A stretch of DNA of 64,000 bases, taken from positions 62,001 through 126,000 of the forward strand of contig NZ_JBHSJJ010000008.1 of assembly GCF_042652345.1 (NCBI RefSeq), given 5' to 3'. How positions within the stretch are numbered: the stretch's first letter is position 1; every line of letters begins with the position of its first letter. The notes under the pieces were generated by a model that worked only from the letters and a program-made list of their open reading frames with translations, did not search any database and was not told the DNA's origin. The position numbers were made by a program, and so were the translations under genes. This stretch comes from Negadavirga shengliensis. GTDB lineage: Bacteria > Bacteroidota > Bacteroidia > Cytophagales > Cyclobacteriaceae. This document shows positions 44,860 to 53,998 of this stretch, piece after piece.

Positions 44860-45209
44860 AAGTCTTCGTCGGTTGCATTCATTTCATCTAAATCATCGGT
44901 TTTCACCACTTTATAAGCACGTTTGACCAGAATGATGGCAAAGGCCTGTAATCCAAAGCTGATCACAATAGCGGTGAGGATAAGGGCTTGGGGAACAGGA
45001 TCGGCATATATTTCAGACAGGACCTTCTCCGTAGCCCCGATGATCGGCGGTGTCCCCTTGGCTATTCTGCCCAGCAGAAAAATCAAGAGGTTGGCCCCGT
45101 TGCCCAGCAAAATCAGCCCGATGATCAGTTTTACCAGGCTTCGGCGGAGCATCATATAAATGCCTGCCGCATATAATAATCCAATAATGATGGCCAGTAA
45201 TATTTCCAT
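44856..45209 (-). CDS. mnhC: Na+/H+ antiporter subunit C (MnhC/MrpC)
   Basis: 117 residues, NuoK-like with three helices. LVKLIIGLILLGNGANLLIF (about 25-44) and DPVPQALILTAIVISFGLQAF (about 69-89, core PQALILTAIVI) are the NuoK/MrpC signatures. The tail is acidic and soluble. Two nt separate it from mnhB. Confidence 0.93.
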   Translation of the reverse strand: MEILLAIIIGLLYAAGIYMMLRRSLVKLIIGLILLGNGANLLIFLLGRIAKGTPPIIGATEKVLSEIYADPVPQALILTAIVISFGLQAFAIILVKRAYKVVKTDDLDEMNATDEDL

Positions 45210-45211
45210 TT

Positions 45212-45622
45212 TTATAAGCCTTCAGAAATAGTAAAGATGATAGTCAGGGTAACCCCGATCACAACCAGGAATACACCGGTATCGAAGAACAGCGCAGTAC
45301 CCACCATTCCTATGACAGGAAGGGGATCGTCAAACCAGAGTCCGGTCATGAACGGTTCACTGATAAACAAAGGGGCGGCCCCGGCTGCCAGAGCCAGCGA
45401 TAGGCCCAGGGGCATCAGGAAACCGGGATGGAATTTGACAATGTTTTTGGTTTTTTCAATGCCGTTGGCAAAAGAGTGGATGACAAAGGCAATGGAAGCG
45501 ATTAACCCTCCCACAAACCCGCCTCCGGGAAGATAGTGTCCCCGCAGGAGAATAAATACCGAAAACAACAGCAGTAGCGGTAGCAGGTAAGTGGAAGCTG
45601 TTTTAAAAATTATTGTCTTCAT
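45212..45622 (-). CDS. mnhB: Na+/H+ antiporter subunit B (MnhB/MrpB)
   Basis: 136 residues, four helices. RGHYLPGGGFVGGLIASIAF (about 28-47) and the closing TALFFDTGVFLVVIGVTLTI are typical of MrpB. It starts 3 nt after mnhA ends. Because the C-terminal half of MnhA carries a DUF4040-type segment, the two gene products together cover the full MrpA-MrpB set. Confidence 0.92.
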   Translation of the reverse strand: MKTIIFKTASTYLLPLLLLFSVFILLRGHYLPGGGFVGGLIASIAFVIHSFANGIEKTKNIVKFHPGFLMPLGLSLALAAGAAPLFISEPFMTGLWFDDPLPVIGMVGTALFFDTGVFLVVIGVTLTIIFTISEGL

Positions 45623-45625
45623 ATA

Positions 45626-47929
45626 TTATTCTTTTTCAACACTTTTTAAATGAAGTTTTAACAAGCTGAAAACTCCTATAGCAGCAATGGCCAGTACAGT
45701 GATTTCTACCATGGTATCGAAGCCCCGGAAGTCCACCAATATGACATTGACCACGTTTTTTCCTTTACCCAGCAGATAAGCATTTTCGGCATAGTAAGCC
45801 GTGGTATCTTTAATGACGGATTCATTCAAAACTTCCAGCGTCAAGATGCTGACCAGGATTCCGAAAATCAACGAAAGCAACCCATCTCTGATTCTGTCCC
45901 TTGTGTCAGATAATTTTAGATAACGGGGGAGGTTGTAAATCACCAGCACAAACAGGATCACCGTCAGCGTATCGATCGAAAACTGTGTCATGGCAAGATC
46001 CGGGGCGGAATAAAACAAAAATATCAGGCAGAAAGCATACCCGACCACGCCCATCGAAACCACGGCCACCAGTCGCGACTTGGAGAATACCGTAAAGAAG
46101 ATGGCAGATGCCATAATGAATATGACCGTAGCTTCATAAAGCGTTATTTCCGTCAGGGATGAGGTGTCAAAATATATTTCAACCCCAAATAACAGCCTGT
46201 AGGCCAGCAAAACAGAAATGAATACCAGTATGGTGATAAGGTAATACCTCAGGTATCCGTTCTGGAAAAAGTTTGTCCAGTACTTTCCGGCTTTTTGGAA
46301 GATACCGGCAAGGCCTATGATTATCCGCTGGGGAGAAATCACCTCAAACCGCTCGGTTTTTGCCAGCAGGTTTTCTGACGGCTTCAGGATCAGATAAAGG
46401 GCAATCCCCGAGGCAATGGTGGCCACGCTGAGCACCAAAACGGTATTGAATCCGTGCCATAACTGCAAGTGAAATTCAGGAACAGCCTGTGTCAAACTGC
46501 TGACAAGGGGATAAACAAGCCGCTGTTCTATCAATCCCGGAAAGAAGCCGAACAAAATACCCAGTCCTGCCAGTATCAAAGGGGGGATATACATGATCGG
46601 GCTGGGCAGGTGTATTTTCTCAAATTCCCGGGGGAGTGGCCCGCCAAAAGGTTTGATTCCTGCAAGAAAACCTGCAAAGAGAAGGGTTATGTTGGTGACA
46701 ACAGCAAGTAGGGTGAGAAACCAACCTAAGTCTCCTATTCCCAGGGTAGCCTCATAAATAAGATCTTTGCCGATAAAACCTAAAGTAGGAGGGACGCCGG
46801 CATTGGAAAGGGCTGCCAATAACCCCGCTACTCCCACAGGCAGCATTACCTTGTTCAGCCCCCGCAGCCTGGACACATCGCGGGTGCCTGTTTCGTGGTC
46901 AATGATGCCGGTGATCAAAAAGAGGGTGGCTTTATAAAGGGCGTGTACCAGAATATAAACACCTGCGGCTAAAAGCGCGGCTTCCGTTCCCAGTCCGATC
47001 AGAAATACCAGAATGCCCAACGCCGCTATGGTGGAGTAGGCTAAAATCCCTTTTAAATCCAACCGAAAAACCGCATGAAAAGCAGCATATACCATGGTAA
47101 TGGCCCCTATGGTTATCAGCGTGCCGTTCCACCATTCATGGCCGCCTAAAACCGGCGTGAACCTTGCCAAAAGGTACACCCCCGCTTTTACCATGGTGGC
47201 GGAGTGGAGGTAGGTGGAAACCGGGGTGGGGGCTTTCATGGCACCAGGTAACCAAAAATGAAACGGAAACTGAGCTGATTTGGTAAAGGCGGCTACAAAA
47301 ACGAAAAAAAGGAGCAACGGGTACAGCCCGTGTGCTTTAATGGCTTCGGCGAGCGAAAGCATGGAGGATATCTTGTTGGCCTCTGTAATGTATCCCAGGG
47401 TGATCATCCCGGCCAGCAGGAAAAGACCGCCAAGACCGGTAATGCCCAAAGCGATAAGGGCGGACTTCCTGGAAGCCCCGCTGTCGTTGTTGAACCCGAT
47501 CAGGAAAAATGAACTGATACTGGTAAGTTCCCAGAAAATGAACAGCGAGAAAATATTGTCGGAAAGCACCAGTCCCAACATGGATGCCATAAACATGGAC
47601 AAGTAGGCGTAGAAACGGTCCAGATAGACATGGCCTTTTAAATAAGCGGCCGTGTAGATAAACACCAACGAACCGATACCGGTGATCAACAGGGAAAATA
47701 GCAGGGAAAGCCCGTCAAGATTGAAATCAAGATTGATGCCGAGGGAGGGCACCCATTGGTAGGATTCCCGAATGGGCCCCGTTTTTATATAAGGGATTTT
47801 GGATAGAAAAAAAGCGAATAAAGACAAGGGCAGTAGGGAGACCCAAAGGGTGGACCTTTGCTTGAAATAATTCATTAAAGCCGGAACCAAAAGGGCAAAA
47901 ATGAAACCCGAAACAACTGCTATTAACAT
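45626..47929 (-). CDS. mnhA: Na+/H+ antiporter subunit A (MnhA/MrpA)
   Basis: 767 residues from the ATG at 47929; the open frame reaches 47998 but the start MLIAVVSGF fits better. ND5-like core: FWELTSISSFFLIGFNND near residues 130-147, KSAQFPFHFWLPGAMKAPTP near 220-239 and STYLHSATMVKAGVYLLAR near 240-258, with the channel Lys and His. The C-terminal part (DLAMTQFSIDTLTVILFVLV) is the DUF4040/MbhD-like region, then an MbhE-like end. It is the first gene of the operon; with the divergent ppc it shares a 243-bp upstream region. Function: Na+ export driven by proton entry, pH and salt tolerance. Confidence 0.93.
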   Translation of the reverse strand: MLIAVVSGFIFALLVPALMNYFKQRSTLWVSLLPLSLFAFFLSKIPYIKTGPIRESYQWVPSLGINLDFNLDGLSLLFSLLITGIGSLVFIYTAAYLKGHVYLDRFYAYLSMFMASMLGLVLSDNIFSLFIFWELTSISSFFLIGFNNDSGASRKSALIALGITGLGGLFLLAGMITLGYITEANKISSMLSLAEAIKAHGLYPLLLFFVFVAAFTKSAQFPFHFWLPGAMKAPTPVSTYLHSATMVKAGVYLLARFTPVLGGHEWWNGTLITIGAITMVYAAFHAVFRLDLKGILAYSTIAALGILVFLIGLGTEAALLAAGVYILVHALYKATLFLITGIIDHETGTRDVSRLRGLNKVMLPVGVAGLLAALSNAGVPPTLGFIGKDLIYEATLGIGDLGWFLTLLAVVTNITLLFAGFLAGIKPFGGPLPREFEKIHLPSPIMYIPPLILAGLGILFGFFPGLIEQRLVYPLVSSLTQAVPEFHLQLWHGFNTVLVLSVATIASGIALYLILKPSENLLAKTERFEVISPQRIIIGLAGIFQKAGKYWTNFFQNGYLRYYLITILVFISVLLAYRLLFGVEIYFDTSSLTEITLYEATVIFIMASAIFFTVFSKSRLVAVVSMGVVGYAFCLIFLFYSAPDLAMTQFSIDTLTVILFVLVIYNLPRYLKLSDTRDRIRDGLLSLIFGILVSILTLEVLNESVIKDTTAYYAENAYLLGKGKNVVNVILVDFRGFDTMVEITVLAIAAIGVFSLLKLHLKSVEKE

Positions 47930-48172
47930 CCTGATATTAATTAAAAGGGTGGCTATGGAGCGCCTAAAATACAAAATATATTCGATCTTATTGGGCAATC
48001 GGTAAAGATTGACAAGATGTATTGTATTATTTTAAATAATAAACTGATAGCTAAGAATATAGAGAAGCTTTTCTCCAACGGCGTCAAAATTATACGCAGA
48101 GATTCATGCGTAGCCGGGAAAAATTGCTCATTTTTGAGTAATTTGGGACTTCAAATAAAAATATACCAAGCA

Positions 48173-50725
48173 ATGACAAATATATATGAGACTGAAGTAG
48201 CTAAGCGGTTTACCATTTACAACAGTCTATTTTTGGATTTACCCTTCGACCAAATATACAGGACGGGTACTCTGTTGCCGATTCTTACAGGGGCTTGCCA
48301 AAGCGGTTTTGAGAAAAACAAAACACCAAAAGAAATCATCCATCAGTTTTTCGAAGAGCTGATGGCTGAAAAATCAGAGAAAGAGAGGCATGATTTGCTT
48401 TTTAAAATGGTTCAGTATATCGAAAGGCAGGTAGTGCTTTTTGACTCCATAGAAGATGCTGCCTATGAGAAAGTAAATGACCTTAAAGGAAAGGGCAGCA
48501 TGACGGCAATGATTTCCAGGGCAGAAAATGACCATAAAAAGGAAGACCTTATCGACAAGCTTAAGAACTTTTCTGTGAGACTTACCCTTACTGCACACCC
48601 TACCCAGTTTTATCCGGGGAATGTGCTTGCAATCATTACCGATCTGGAATCAGCCATCCGTAAAAATGATCTTGGAGCTATCGATATGTTGCTGAGACAG
48701 TTAGGTAAGACAGGTTTTATCAACAAGGAAAAACCAACACCGTACGATGAGGCTGTCAGCCTTTGTTGGTTTTTGGAATTCGTGTTTTATCCCAGCATTT
48801 CGGAAATCATGGTAAGGATGTTGAATCAACTTGATTTGCCCCTCCATGATTGGGAAAATCCCAACCTCCTGAAGATAGGTTTCTGGCCTGGAGGGGATCG
48901 GGATGGCAATCCCTATGTGACTCATGATATTACCCGTAAGGTGGCGGACAAGTTGCAAAACAGTATATTGAAGTGTTACTATAGGGATATCAGAAAAGTC
49001 AAAAGGAGACTCACATTCCAAAACGTTGAATCCCATCTGATCAAGGCTGAAAGACTGATTTATAATACCCTTTTTGGCGGCGATGGTGAGGTTTTTCACA
49101 CTAAGGAAGAGTTGCTGGATGTACTTTACCAAGCCAGGAAAGGTATTATAGAAGAGCACGGGGGATTGTTTTTGGAAATATTGGATGAATTTATCCTGAA
49201 AGTGAGGGTCTTTGGGTTTCATTTTGCGAGCATGGATGTCAGGCAGGACAGCAGAAAACATGATGATCTTTGGGAGACACTCATACTTCAGCAGGAAGGA
49301 AAAAAGGGGCTGGCTGCATTCCAAGAAGCCGGTGAGTCTGAGAAAATTGAAAAAGTTCTTTCCACAGATAAATTGCCCCAGATTGAATCCTTTGAAGACC
49401 ATTTCCATCAAGAGATGCTGAATAGTATCAAAGCAATCCGCTATATCCAGGAGAAAAACGGTCCCTCGGGCTGTCAAAGATATATCATTTCAAACAACCA
49501 ATCCGCCCTTCATATTTTGGAGGTGTTTCAGCTCAACCGGTTGCTGTTGGGCAAAGGAGGCAGTTTACATTTGGATATTGTGCCCCTTTTTGAAACCATT
49601 GATGACCTGGCAGCAGCGCCCGGTATTATGAAAAGCCTCTATCAAAACAGTATTTATAGGGAACATCTCAGAAACCGGGATAACAAACAGACGATTATGC
49701 TGGGCTTCTCAGACGGTACCAAAGATGGAGGATATATCAGGGCAAATTGGTCCATCCTGAGGGCCAAAGAGGAACTGACCAAAGTGGCAAGGACTGAAGG
49801 CATAGATGTGGTGTTTTTCGATGGAAGAGGAGGGCCTCCGGCGAGAGGGGGTGGTAATACCCATAATTTCTATGCCTCTCTGGGCCCAAATGTGGAAAAC
49901 AGAGAGATACAGATAACCATTCAGGGACAGACAATAAGTGCCAATTATGGCAAGCAGGTAAGCTGCACCTATAACCTGGAACAACTGCTCAGTGCCGGTA
50001 TGGAAAGCCACCTCTATCCTTCAAGCGAAAACAGCCTCACTGACAAACAAAAGGAACTGATCGAAGAAATGGCGGAGTACAGCTATCAGGCTTATAAAGA
50101 ACTGAAAAACCATCCGCAGTTTGTCCCTTATCTTGAAAACGTGACGCCCTTGAAGTTTTTTGGGATGACCAATATAGGTTCCAGACCCGTGAAAAGAAGC
50201 AAGGGGGGAAGCATGAAATTTGAGGACCTCCGCGCCATCCCTTTTGTGGGTGCATGGGCACAGATGAAACAGAATATCCCTGGTTTCTTTGGCGTAGGTA
50301 AAGCCATAGAAGAAATGGAAAAAAGGGGAAAGTTGGAAGAGGTGAAAAAACTGTACAATGACTCCCTTTTCTTCAGGTCTCTACTCGGAAATTCCATGCA
50401 ATCCCTGGCAAAATCTTTTTATCCTGCCACGGCTTACCTGAAGGATAATGATACCTTTGGTGGATTTTGGGAATTGATGTACGGTGAGTACCAAAGGTCA
50501 TTGAAAAACATTCTAAAGGTCTCAAATATGGAGAACCTGTTGGATGACAACCAATTGAGTAAGGAATCCATAGCGATCCGTGAAAAGATTGTGTTGCCCC
50601 TGATCACCATCCAGCAGTATGCAATACAAACCATACTGGAGAAAGGTAAAGAAGATGCCGCCCTTCAAAAATTGATCTTAAGGACCATGTTCGGAATCAT
50701 CAATGCGGCGAGAAACGCTGCTTAA
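48173..50725 (+). CDS. ppc: Phosphoenolpyruvate carboxylase
   Basis: 850 residues; carboxylates PEP to oxaloacetate to refill the TCA cycle. Catalytic His is in LTAHPTQFYPGN near residue 140, PEP/metal region in WPGGDRDGNPYVTHD near 240-252, GFSDGTKDGGY near 510-520 and the mobile Gly-rich loop FFDGRGGPPARGGGNTHN near 548-565. The C-terminus is INAARNAA rather than the RNTG of many homologues. The frame is open back to 48017, but those residues are not PEPC-like and the ATG at 48173 (MTNIYETEV) fits. A strong terminator follows. Confidence 0.94.
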   Translation: MTNIYETEVAKRFTIYNSLFLDLPFDQIYRTGTLLPILTGACQSGFEKNKTPKEIIHQFFEELMAEKSEKERHDLLFKMVQYIERQVVLFDSIEDAAYEKVNDLKGKGSMTAMISRAENDHKKEDLIDKLKNFSVRLTLTAHPTQFYPGNVLAIITDLESAIRKNDLGAIDMLLRQLGKTGFINKEKPTPYDEAVSLCWFLEFVFYPSISEIMVRMLNQLDLPLHDWENPNLLKIGFWPGGDRDGNPYVTHDITRKVADKLQNSILKCYYRDIRKVKRRLTFQNVESHLIKAERLIYNTLFGGDGEVFHTKEELLDVLYQARKGIIEEHGGLFLEILDEFILKVRVFGFHFASMDVRQDSRKHDDLWETLILQQEGKKGLAAFQEAGESEKIEKVLSTDKLPQIESFEDHFHQEMLNSIKAIRYIQEKNGPSGCQRYIISNNQSALHILEVFQLNRLLLGKGGSLHLDIVPLFETIDDLAAAPGIMKSLYQNSIYREHLRNRDNKQTIMLGFSDGTKDGGYIRANWSILRAKEELTKVARTEGIDVVFFDGRGGPPARGGGNTHNFYASLGPNVENREIQITIQGQTISANYGKQVSCTYNLEQLLSAGMESHLYPSSENSLTDKQKELIEEMAEYSYQAYKELKNHPQFVPYLENVTPLKFFGMTNIGSRPVKRSKGGSMKFEDLRAIPFVGAWAQMKQNIPGFFGVGKAIEEMEKRGKLEEVKKLYNDSLFFRSLLGNSMQSLAKSFYPATAYLKDNDTFGGFWELMYGEYQRSLKNILKVSNMENLLDDNQLSKESIAIREKIVLPLITIQQYAIQTILEKGKEDAALQKLILRTMFGIINAARNAA

Positions 50726-50750
50726 AAGGATTCCGGGCTTGACGCTCATC

Positions 50751-50795
50751 AAATCCTGCAAATGATGGCACTATGCCGGTTTGCAGGATTTTTTT
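50751..50795 (+). terminator. Intrinsic terminator of ppc
   Basis: Twelve-bp stem AAATCCTGCAAA (50751-50762) with TTTGCAGGATTT (50780-50791), followed by further T residues. Confidence 0.85.
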
Positions 50796-51124
50796 AAATG
50801 ATCTTTCAGGTAACCTTTGCCTTTCGGACTTTATTGCCCATTGCGGAGTAGTATAGCCGCGATGGCTGTAGTTTTGGACCCTGCATGGTTCCGGGGAGTT
50901 AAGGTTTTCCCCCATATGCTTCATCTGGGGTATATTTAAGGTTTTCTCCTTGATAAAGGCTCTTTTTAAACAGCCAACCGATAGTATTGTTAGCGAATTC
51001 TCAATTTTGGAAACACAGTGAGGTTGTGTTTTGTTGATAAAATCAATAAAAACACAATTTATTAAAAATAATGTAAAAATTATTTAAAATCATTGCTATA
51101 TTTTTATTTTTACCCTTGTTGTAT

Positions 51125-51132
51125 TAACTTTG
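51125..51132 (+). promoter_or_regulatory. Bacteroidota-type -7 box upstream of the tRNA-like gene
   Basis: TAACTTTG matches the TAnnTTTG consensus exactly. Transcription would start near 51139, about 27 nt before the tRNA-like 5' end. The -33 element is weak (T-rich only). Confidence 0.5.
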
Positions 51133-51165
51133 AAATATTAAACAAAGACAAATGGTCTTTTATAC

Positions 51166-51289
51166 TGTAGGGTGATGAAATTGGCATACATGCCCTCCTG
51201 TCTCGGGGGTGGGGATCACAGCATAAAGCAAACATGGAGCTCGTGTTTCGCCTAACTGCCCCGTGGAGGTTCGAATCCTTCTCCTACAG
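51166..51289 (+). tRNA. tRNA-like gene, anticodon GUC by position, with a 55-nt variable region
   Basis: Acceptor stem TGTAGGG (51166-51172) pairs with TCCTACA (51282-51288), last pair G-T; discriminator G51289, no encoded CCA. D arm ATG/CAT (51175-51177, 51189-51191) has GG at 51183-51184 in its loop. The anticodon stem CCCTC/GGGGG (51193-51197, 51205-51209) closes loop CTGTCTC, giving GTC at 51200-51202. T arm GGAGG/CCTTC has loop TTCGAAT (51270-51276). T8, A14, G18, G19, T33, T54-C56 and A58 are kept; position 37 is T, not a purine. The variable region 51210-51264 starts GGGG, ends CCCC and encloses a hairpin at 51228-51251. The long arm recalls Leu/Ser tRNAs, the anticodon Asp. Charging and decoding are unknown. 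Confidence 0.65.
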
Positions 51290-51320
51290 CAGGTTATTTT
51301 GGGTTTATTGTTAATTGACT

Positions 51321-51353
51321 AAAGCTATGGAACACTGTTTCATGGCTTTTTTA
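51321..51353 (+). terminator. Intrinsic terminator of the tRNA-like gene
   Basis: Thirteen-bp stem AAAGCTATGGAAC (51321-51333) and GTTTCATGGCTTT (51337-51349) with two G-T pairs, 3-nt loop, then TTTATT. It begins 32 nt after the tRNA-like 3' end. Confidence 0.8.
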
Positions 51354-51454
51354 TTGATGAAGGTGTCCGCATTTAAGCGAGCGTGTCATCCCCAATGAAT
51401 ATTGGAAGGGGGACATGGGCCCGTTTTTTGCACATAAATAAATAATATCGCCGT

Positions 51455-52702
51455 TTATTCGGCAAGGTTTTGGGTCAGCCGGTATAAACCGCCGTCCTCT
51501 TCATCGGTCAACAGGTATAAGTCCCCGTCAGGACCTTGTCTTACATCTCTTATCCTTCCGATTTTGTCTTTGAGCAGTTCTTCCACATGAATCACTTCAT
51601 CGTTTTCAATCACCATCCTGAAAAGCTGTTTCTGATAGAGCGAGCCGGCAAACAAATGGCCGTTCCATGCACTGATAGGCCCGTTTTGATAAAAAGTGAG
51701 TCCTGAAGGGGCCATGTTGTCTTCCCAGACATATTTGGGAGCGGTCACCCCGGGTGCTTCTCTGCCGATACCGATTTTTTCCTCCGTGCTGTATTCCCTG
51801 CCAAAAGCCACCTGGGGCCAGCCATAGTTATTTCCTTTTTCGATTTTGTGGAGCAGGTCGCCTCCATTTGGGCCATGTTCTGTGGACCAGATTACTCCGG
51901 TAGCGGGATCCATGGCTATGCCCTGGTTGTTGCGGTGCCCAAATGAAAAGATTTCAGGTCTCAGGTTGCCGGGGGCCATCCCCACGAATGGGTTGTCTTC
52001 CACCGCACCTCCGTTCTCATTCAGTCTTATCATGGATCCGGCTGGATCGGTGAGATCTTGGGAGCCCCACCGTTGTCCTCTGTCTCCAATAGAAAAAATA
52101 ACCGTTCCATCCCCTGGAAATAGAATCCGTGACCCATAATGCCTGCCAGGATCTGTCCTCGGTACCTGGGCGTAAATGGTTTCAACTTCTTCCAGCTTTT
52201 TACGGTCAGAGGAAATCTTTGCCCTGGCCAACGTGGTTCCAGTCCCATGTTCATCGTCTCCAATAACGGAATCATCATCGCCCGGACTGGAGTAGGTAAA
52301 ATAAATCCAGCCATTGAAAGCGTATTCGGGGTGAGCGACCACATCCAGCAACCCTCCCTGGTTGCCGCCTTGGGGCGCGGTAAGCTGGTCCTCATCCGTA
52401 TCGATTTTGGGAAGGCCTTTGAGTTCTTGGACCTCATCTTCGTGAATAAGGTACATTTTTCCCGGTCTTTCTGTGACGACCATGCTGCCATCGGGCAGCC
52501 AAGTCACTCCCCAGGGGTGCTCCAATCCCCCTATCACTTTTATGACGGAAAAGACAGATTCTTCGCTGTCGATGTTTTCTTCGACGATTTCATTTTCCAC
52601 TTTCACCTGGGCGAATCCCGGGATGGGAACGCTTGAAGAATAAAAAAGGAAAAAAATGATCATCCACGGGTAGCGTAAAGGGCTATTAGTTATCGGTTTC
52701 AT
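51455..52702 (-). CDS. PQQ-dependent sugar dehydrogenase (soluble aldose dehydrogenase, GSDH family)
   Basis: 415 residues from the ATG at 52702 (MKPITNSPLRYPW...), with a signal peptide ending near PGFAQ; ATGs at 52723 and further upstream are alternatives. Six-bladed propeller. HPWGVTWLPDGSMVVTERPG is near residues 62-81, the catalytic-type His region VAHPEYAFNGWIYFTYS near 122-138, and the Ca2+/PQQ motif STEHGPNGGDLLHKIEKGNN near 273-292. It oxidises aldose sugars in the periplasm with PQQ as cofactor. It lies at the end of the minus-strand carbohydrate region. Confidence 0.88.
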   Translation of the reverse strand: MKPITNSPLRYPWMIIFFLFYSSSVPIPGFAQVKVENEIVEENIDSEESVFSVIKVIGGLEHPWGVTWLPDGSMVVTERPGKMYLIHEDEVQELKGLPKIDTDEDQLTAPQGGNQGGLLDVVAHPEYAFNGWIYFTYSSPGDDDSVIGDDEHGTGTTLARAKISSDRKKLEEVETIYAQVPRTDPGRHYGSRILFPGDGTVIFSIGDRGQRWGSQDLTDPAGSMIRLNENGGAVEDNPFVGMAPGNLRPEIFSFGHRNNQGIAMDPATGVIWSTEHGPNGGDLLHKIEKGNNYGWPQVAFGREYSTEEKIGIGREAPGVTAPKYVWEDNMAPSGLTFYQNGPISAWNGHLFAGSLYQKQLFRMVIENDEVIHVEELLKDKIGRIRDVRQGPDGDLYLLTDEEDGGLYRLTQNLAE

Positions 52703-52832
52703 CGGTAGTTGGTTTTGTTTCATGCGATATCGCATCCTTATTTCAACAAACTTTATACCTTTTGTCGATCGTATTAAAAAAATAGTGGTGACGACCCTAA
52801 AAAAAATAGCCTCCATGTACGGGTCCGCTGGA

Positions 52833-53021
52833 TCAGTGTTTGTCTTTAGTTGTTTTTAGCAGGCCTAAGCCGGAACCGAAGAAAACGAAACCGAGCACAA
52901 GAAGAACCAAAATGGTTTTCCAGTCAGCTGATTCCGGGTTTAGAAAAAGGTAGGCGCCATAAATCAGTCCGAAAATTCCCGCTAAAGTCAGCAATGGTCC
53001 GAAAATACGTTTAAAATTCAT
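52833..53021 (-). CDS. Small membrane protein, unknown function
   Basis: 62 residues: two transmembrane helices (GPLLTLAGIFGLIYGAYLFL and ILVLLVLGFVFFGSGLGLL) joined by NPESADWKT, with a basic end (KTTKDKH). The start ATG is the complement of 53019-53021. No family is recognised. It lies between the DUF1080 gene and the sugar dehydrogenase gene on the same strand. Confidence 0.7.
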   Translation of the reverse strand: MNFKRIFGPLLTLAGIFGLIYGAYLFLNPESADWKTILVLLVLGFVFFGSGLGLLKTTKDKH

Positions 53022-53085
53022 GGTAGTTCCGTTTTTACCTCATGGGTATCAAAAACACTGCCAATGAAATGTCGTTCCCCTTATC

Positions 53086-53131
53086 GCCGGAGCCCGTAGA
53101 CAGGTGGGTAACGGATGTCTTTTGCTCCGGC
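53086..53131. repeat. Perfect 8-bp hairpin with a 30-nt loop beside the DUF1080 stop
   Basis: GCCGGAGC (53086-53093) and GCTCCGGC (53124-53131) are exact complements just past the DUF1080 stop. No T tract follows on the minus strand, so it is an RNA hairpin or stabiliser rather than a clear terminator. Confidence 0.5.
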
Positions 53132-53132
53132 T

Positions 53133-53912
53133 TTAAAAATCAGTGTCCGGTTCATCCAATTTCAGCCGTTGTATCCAGATGTTTCTGAACAACACATCAT
53201 GTCCCTCCGCCTGCAATTTGATGCCGCCGGGACGGTCGGTGATGCCCTTGCCGCCATCATTGCCGCCATCCATGCCGGAGTTGGCACCTCCCCAAACCTG
53301 CTGAATGGATTCGTTTTCGTGGATTTTTTCTCCATTAAAATAGATGGTCACCATGGCTTTTTCAGAAAGTTTGCCTGCTTCATTAAATCTTGCCGCCCTG
53401 AATTGGATGTCGTACGCATTCCATGCGCCCAAGCCGTTGTAAGGATGATAGGGGGCTGCCTTTTCATTGATGATGGCAGCCATGCCATGGGCCGTGCTGT
53501 CCCCGTCCAATATCTGGATCTCGTACCTGTTTTGCAAATAAACCCCACTGTTCCCGCCTTCATTCTGAATCAAAAACTCCACGTGCAGCCGGAAATCCGT
53601 GAATTGCTGCTTGGTGACAATGTCCGCCGCTCCATACTTGCCATCTGCTGCTGCGGGGTCATTGGCAATTACAGCACTTCCCTTGTCCACTGGGTCATTC
53701 ACGATTTCCCATTTAATGGGAAGAGAAGCCGCCAATCTCGGCCCCTCCCAATAAGTCCATTTTCTATGGAGCATTTTTTTGGAGCCATCAAACAGCATCT
53801 CCGCCCCCTTTGGGGCTTTGGCACCCACGCCTATCTGGGCGCAGACATCCGCAAAAGGGGCTAAAAAAAACCACAACACAAGCAGGTTCAGTATAATTGA
53901 TTTGAGAAACAT
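53133..53912 (-). CDS. DUF1080-family secreted protein (3-keto-disaccharide hydrolase-type fold)
   Basis: 259 residues from the ATG at 53912 (MFLKSIIL), with signal peptide ending near DVCAQ. The concanavalin-like DUF1080 domain carries TYWEGP, FTDFRLHVEFLIQNEGGNSG (about residues 109-128), GVYLQNRYEIQILD and the closing GGIKLQAEGHDVLFRNIWIQ, all family hallmarks. Members include 3-keto-glycoside hydrolases and many uncharacterised polysaccharide-locus proteins; the specific substrate is not shown. It starts 87 nt after the DUF4301 gene ends. Confidence 0.88.
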   Translation of the reverse strand: MFLKSIILNLLVLWFFLAPFADVCAQIGVGAKAPKGAEMLFDGSKKMLHRKWTYWEGPRLAASLPIKWEIVNDPVDKGSAVIANDPAAADGKYGAADIVTKQQFTDFRLHVEFLIQNEGGNSGVYLQNRYEIQILDGDSTAHGMAAIINEKAAPYHPYNGLGAWNAYDIQFRAARFNEAGKLSEKAMVTIYFNGEKIHENESIQQVWGGANSGMDGGNDGGKGITDRPGGIKLQAEGHDVLFRNIWIQRLKLDEPDTDF

Positions 53913-53998
53913 GAATATGGTTTGTCTAATGATGAAGATCTTTAAATAAAAGCCAGCTGTAAAATTACCTTTCCGCGGCATGCTAACGATTTCTGTTC

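Larger units (their letters stand above)
50726..51454. other. 729-bp region without protein genes, holding a tRNA-like transcription unit
   Basis: After the ppc terminator come about 330 bp of AT-rich sequence with no gene seen, then a promoter box, the tRNA-like gene, its terminator, and a second imperfect hairpin (TGTC at about 51387 to GACA at about 51415, followed by a T run near 51431). The last may be another plus-strand terminator. Confidence 0.6.

Noticed and set aside
53115..53864. 249-codon plus-strand open frame opposite DUF1080
   Set aside because: The opposite strand carries a clear signal peptide and DUF1080 domain; this is a long shadow.
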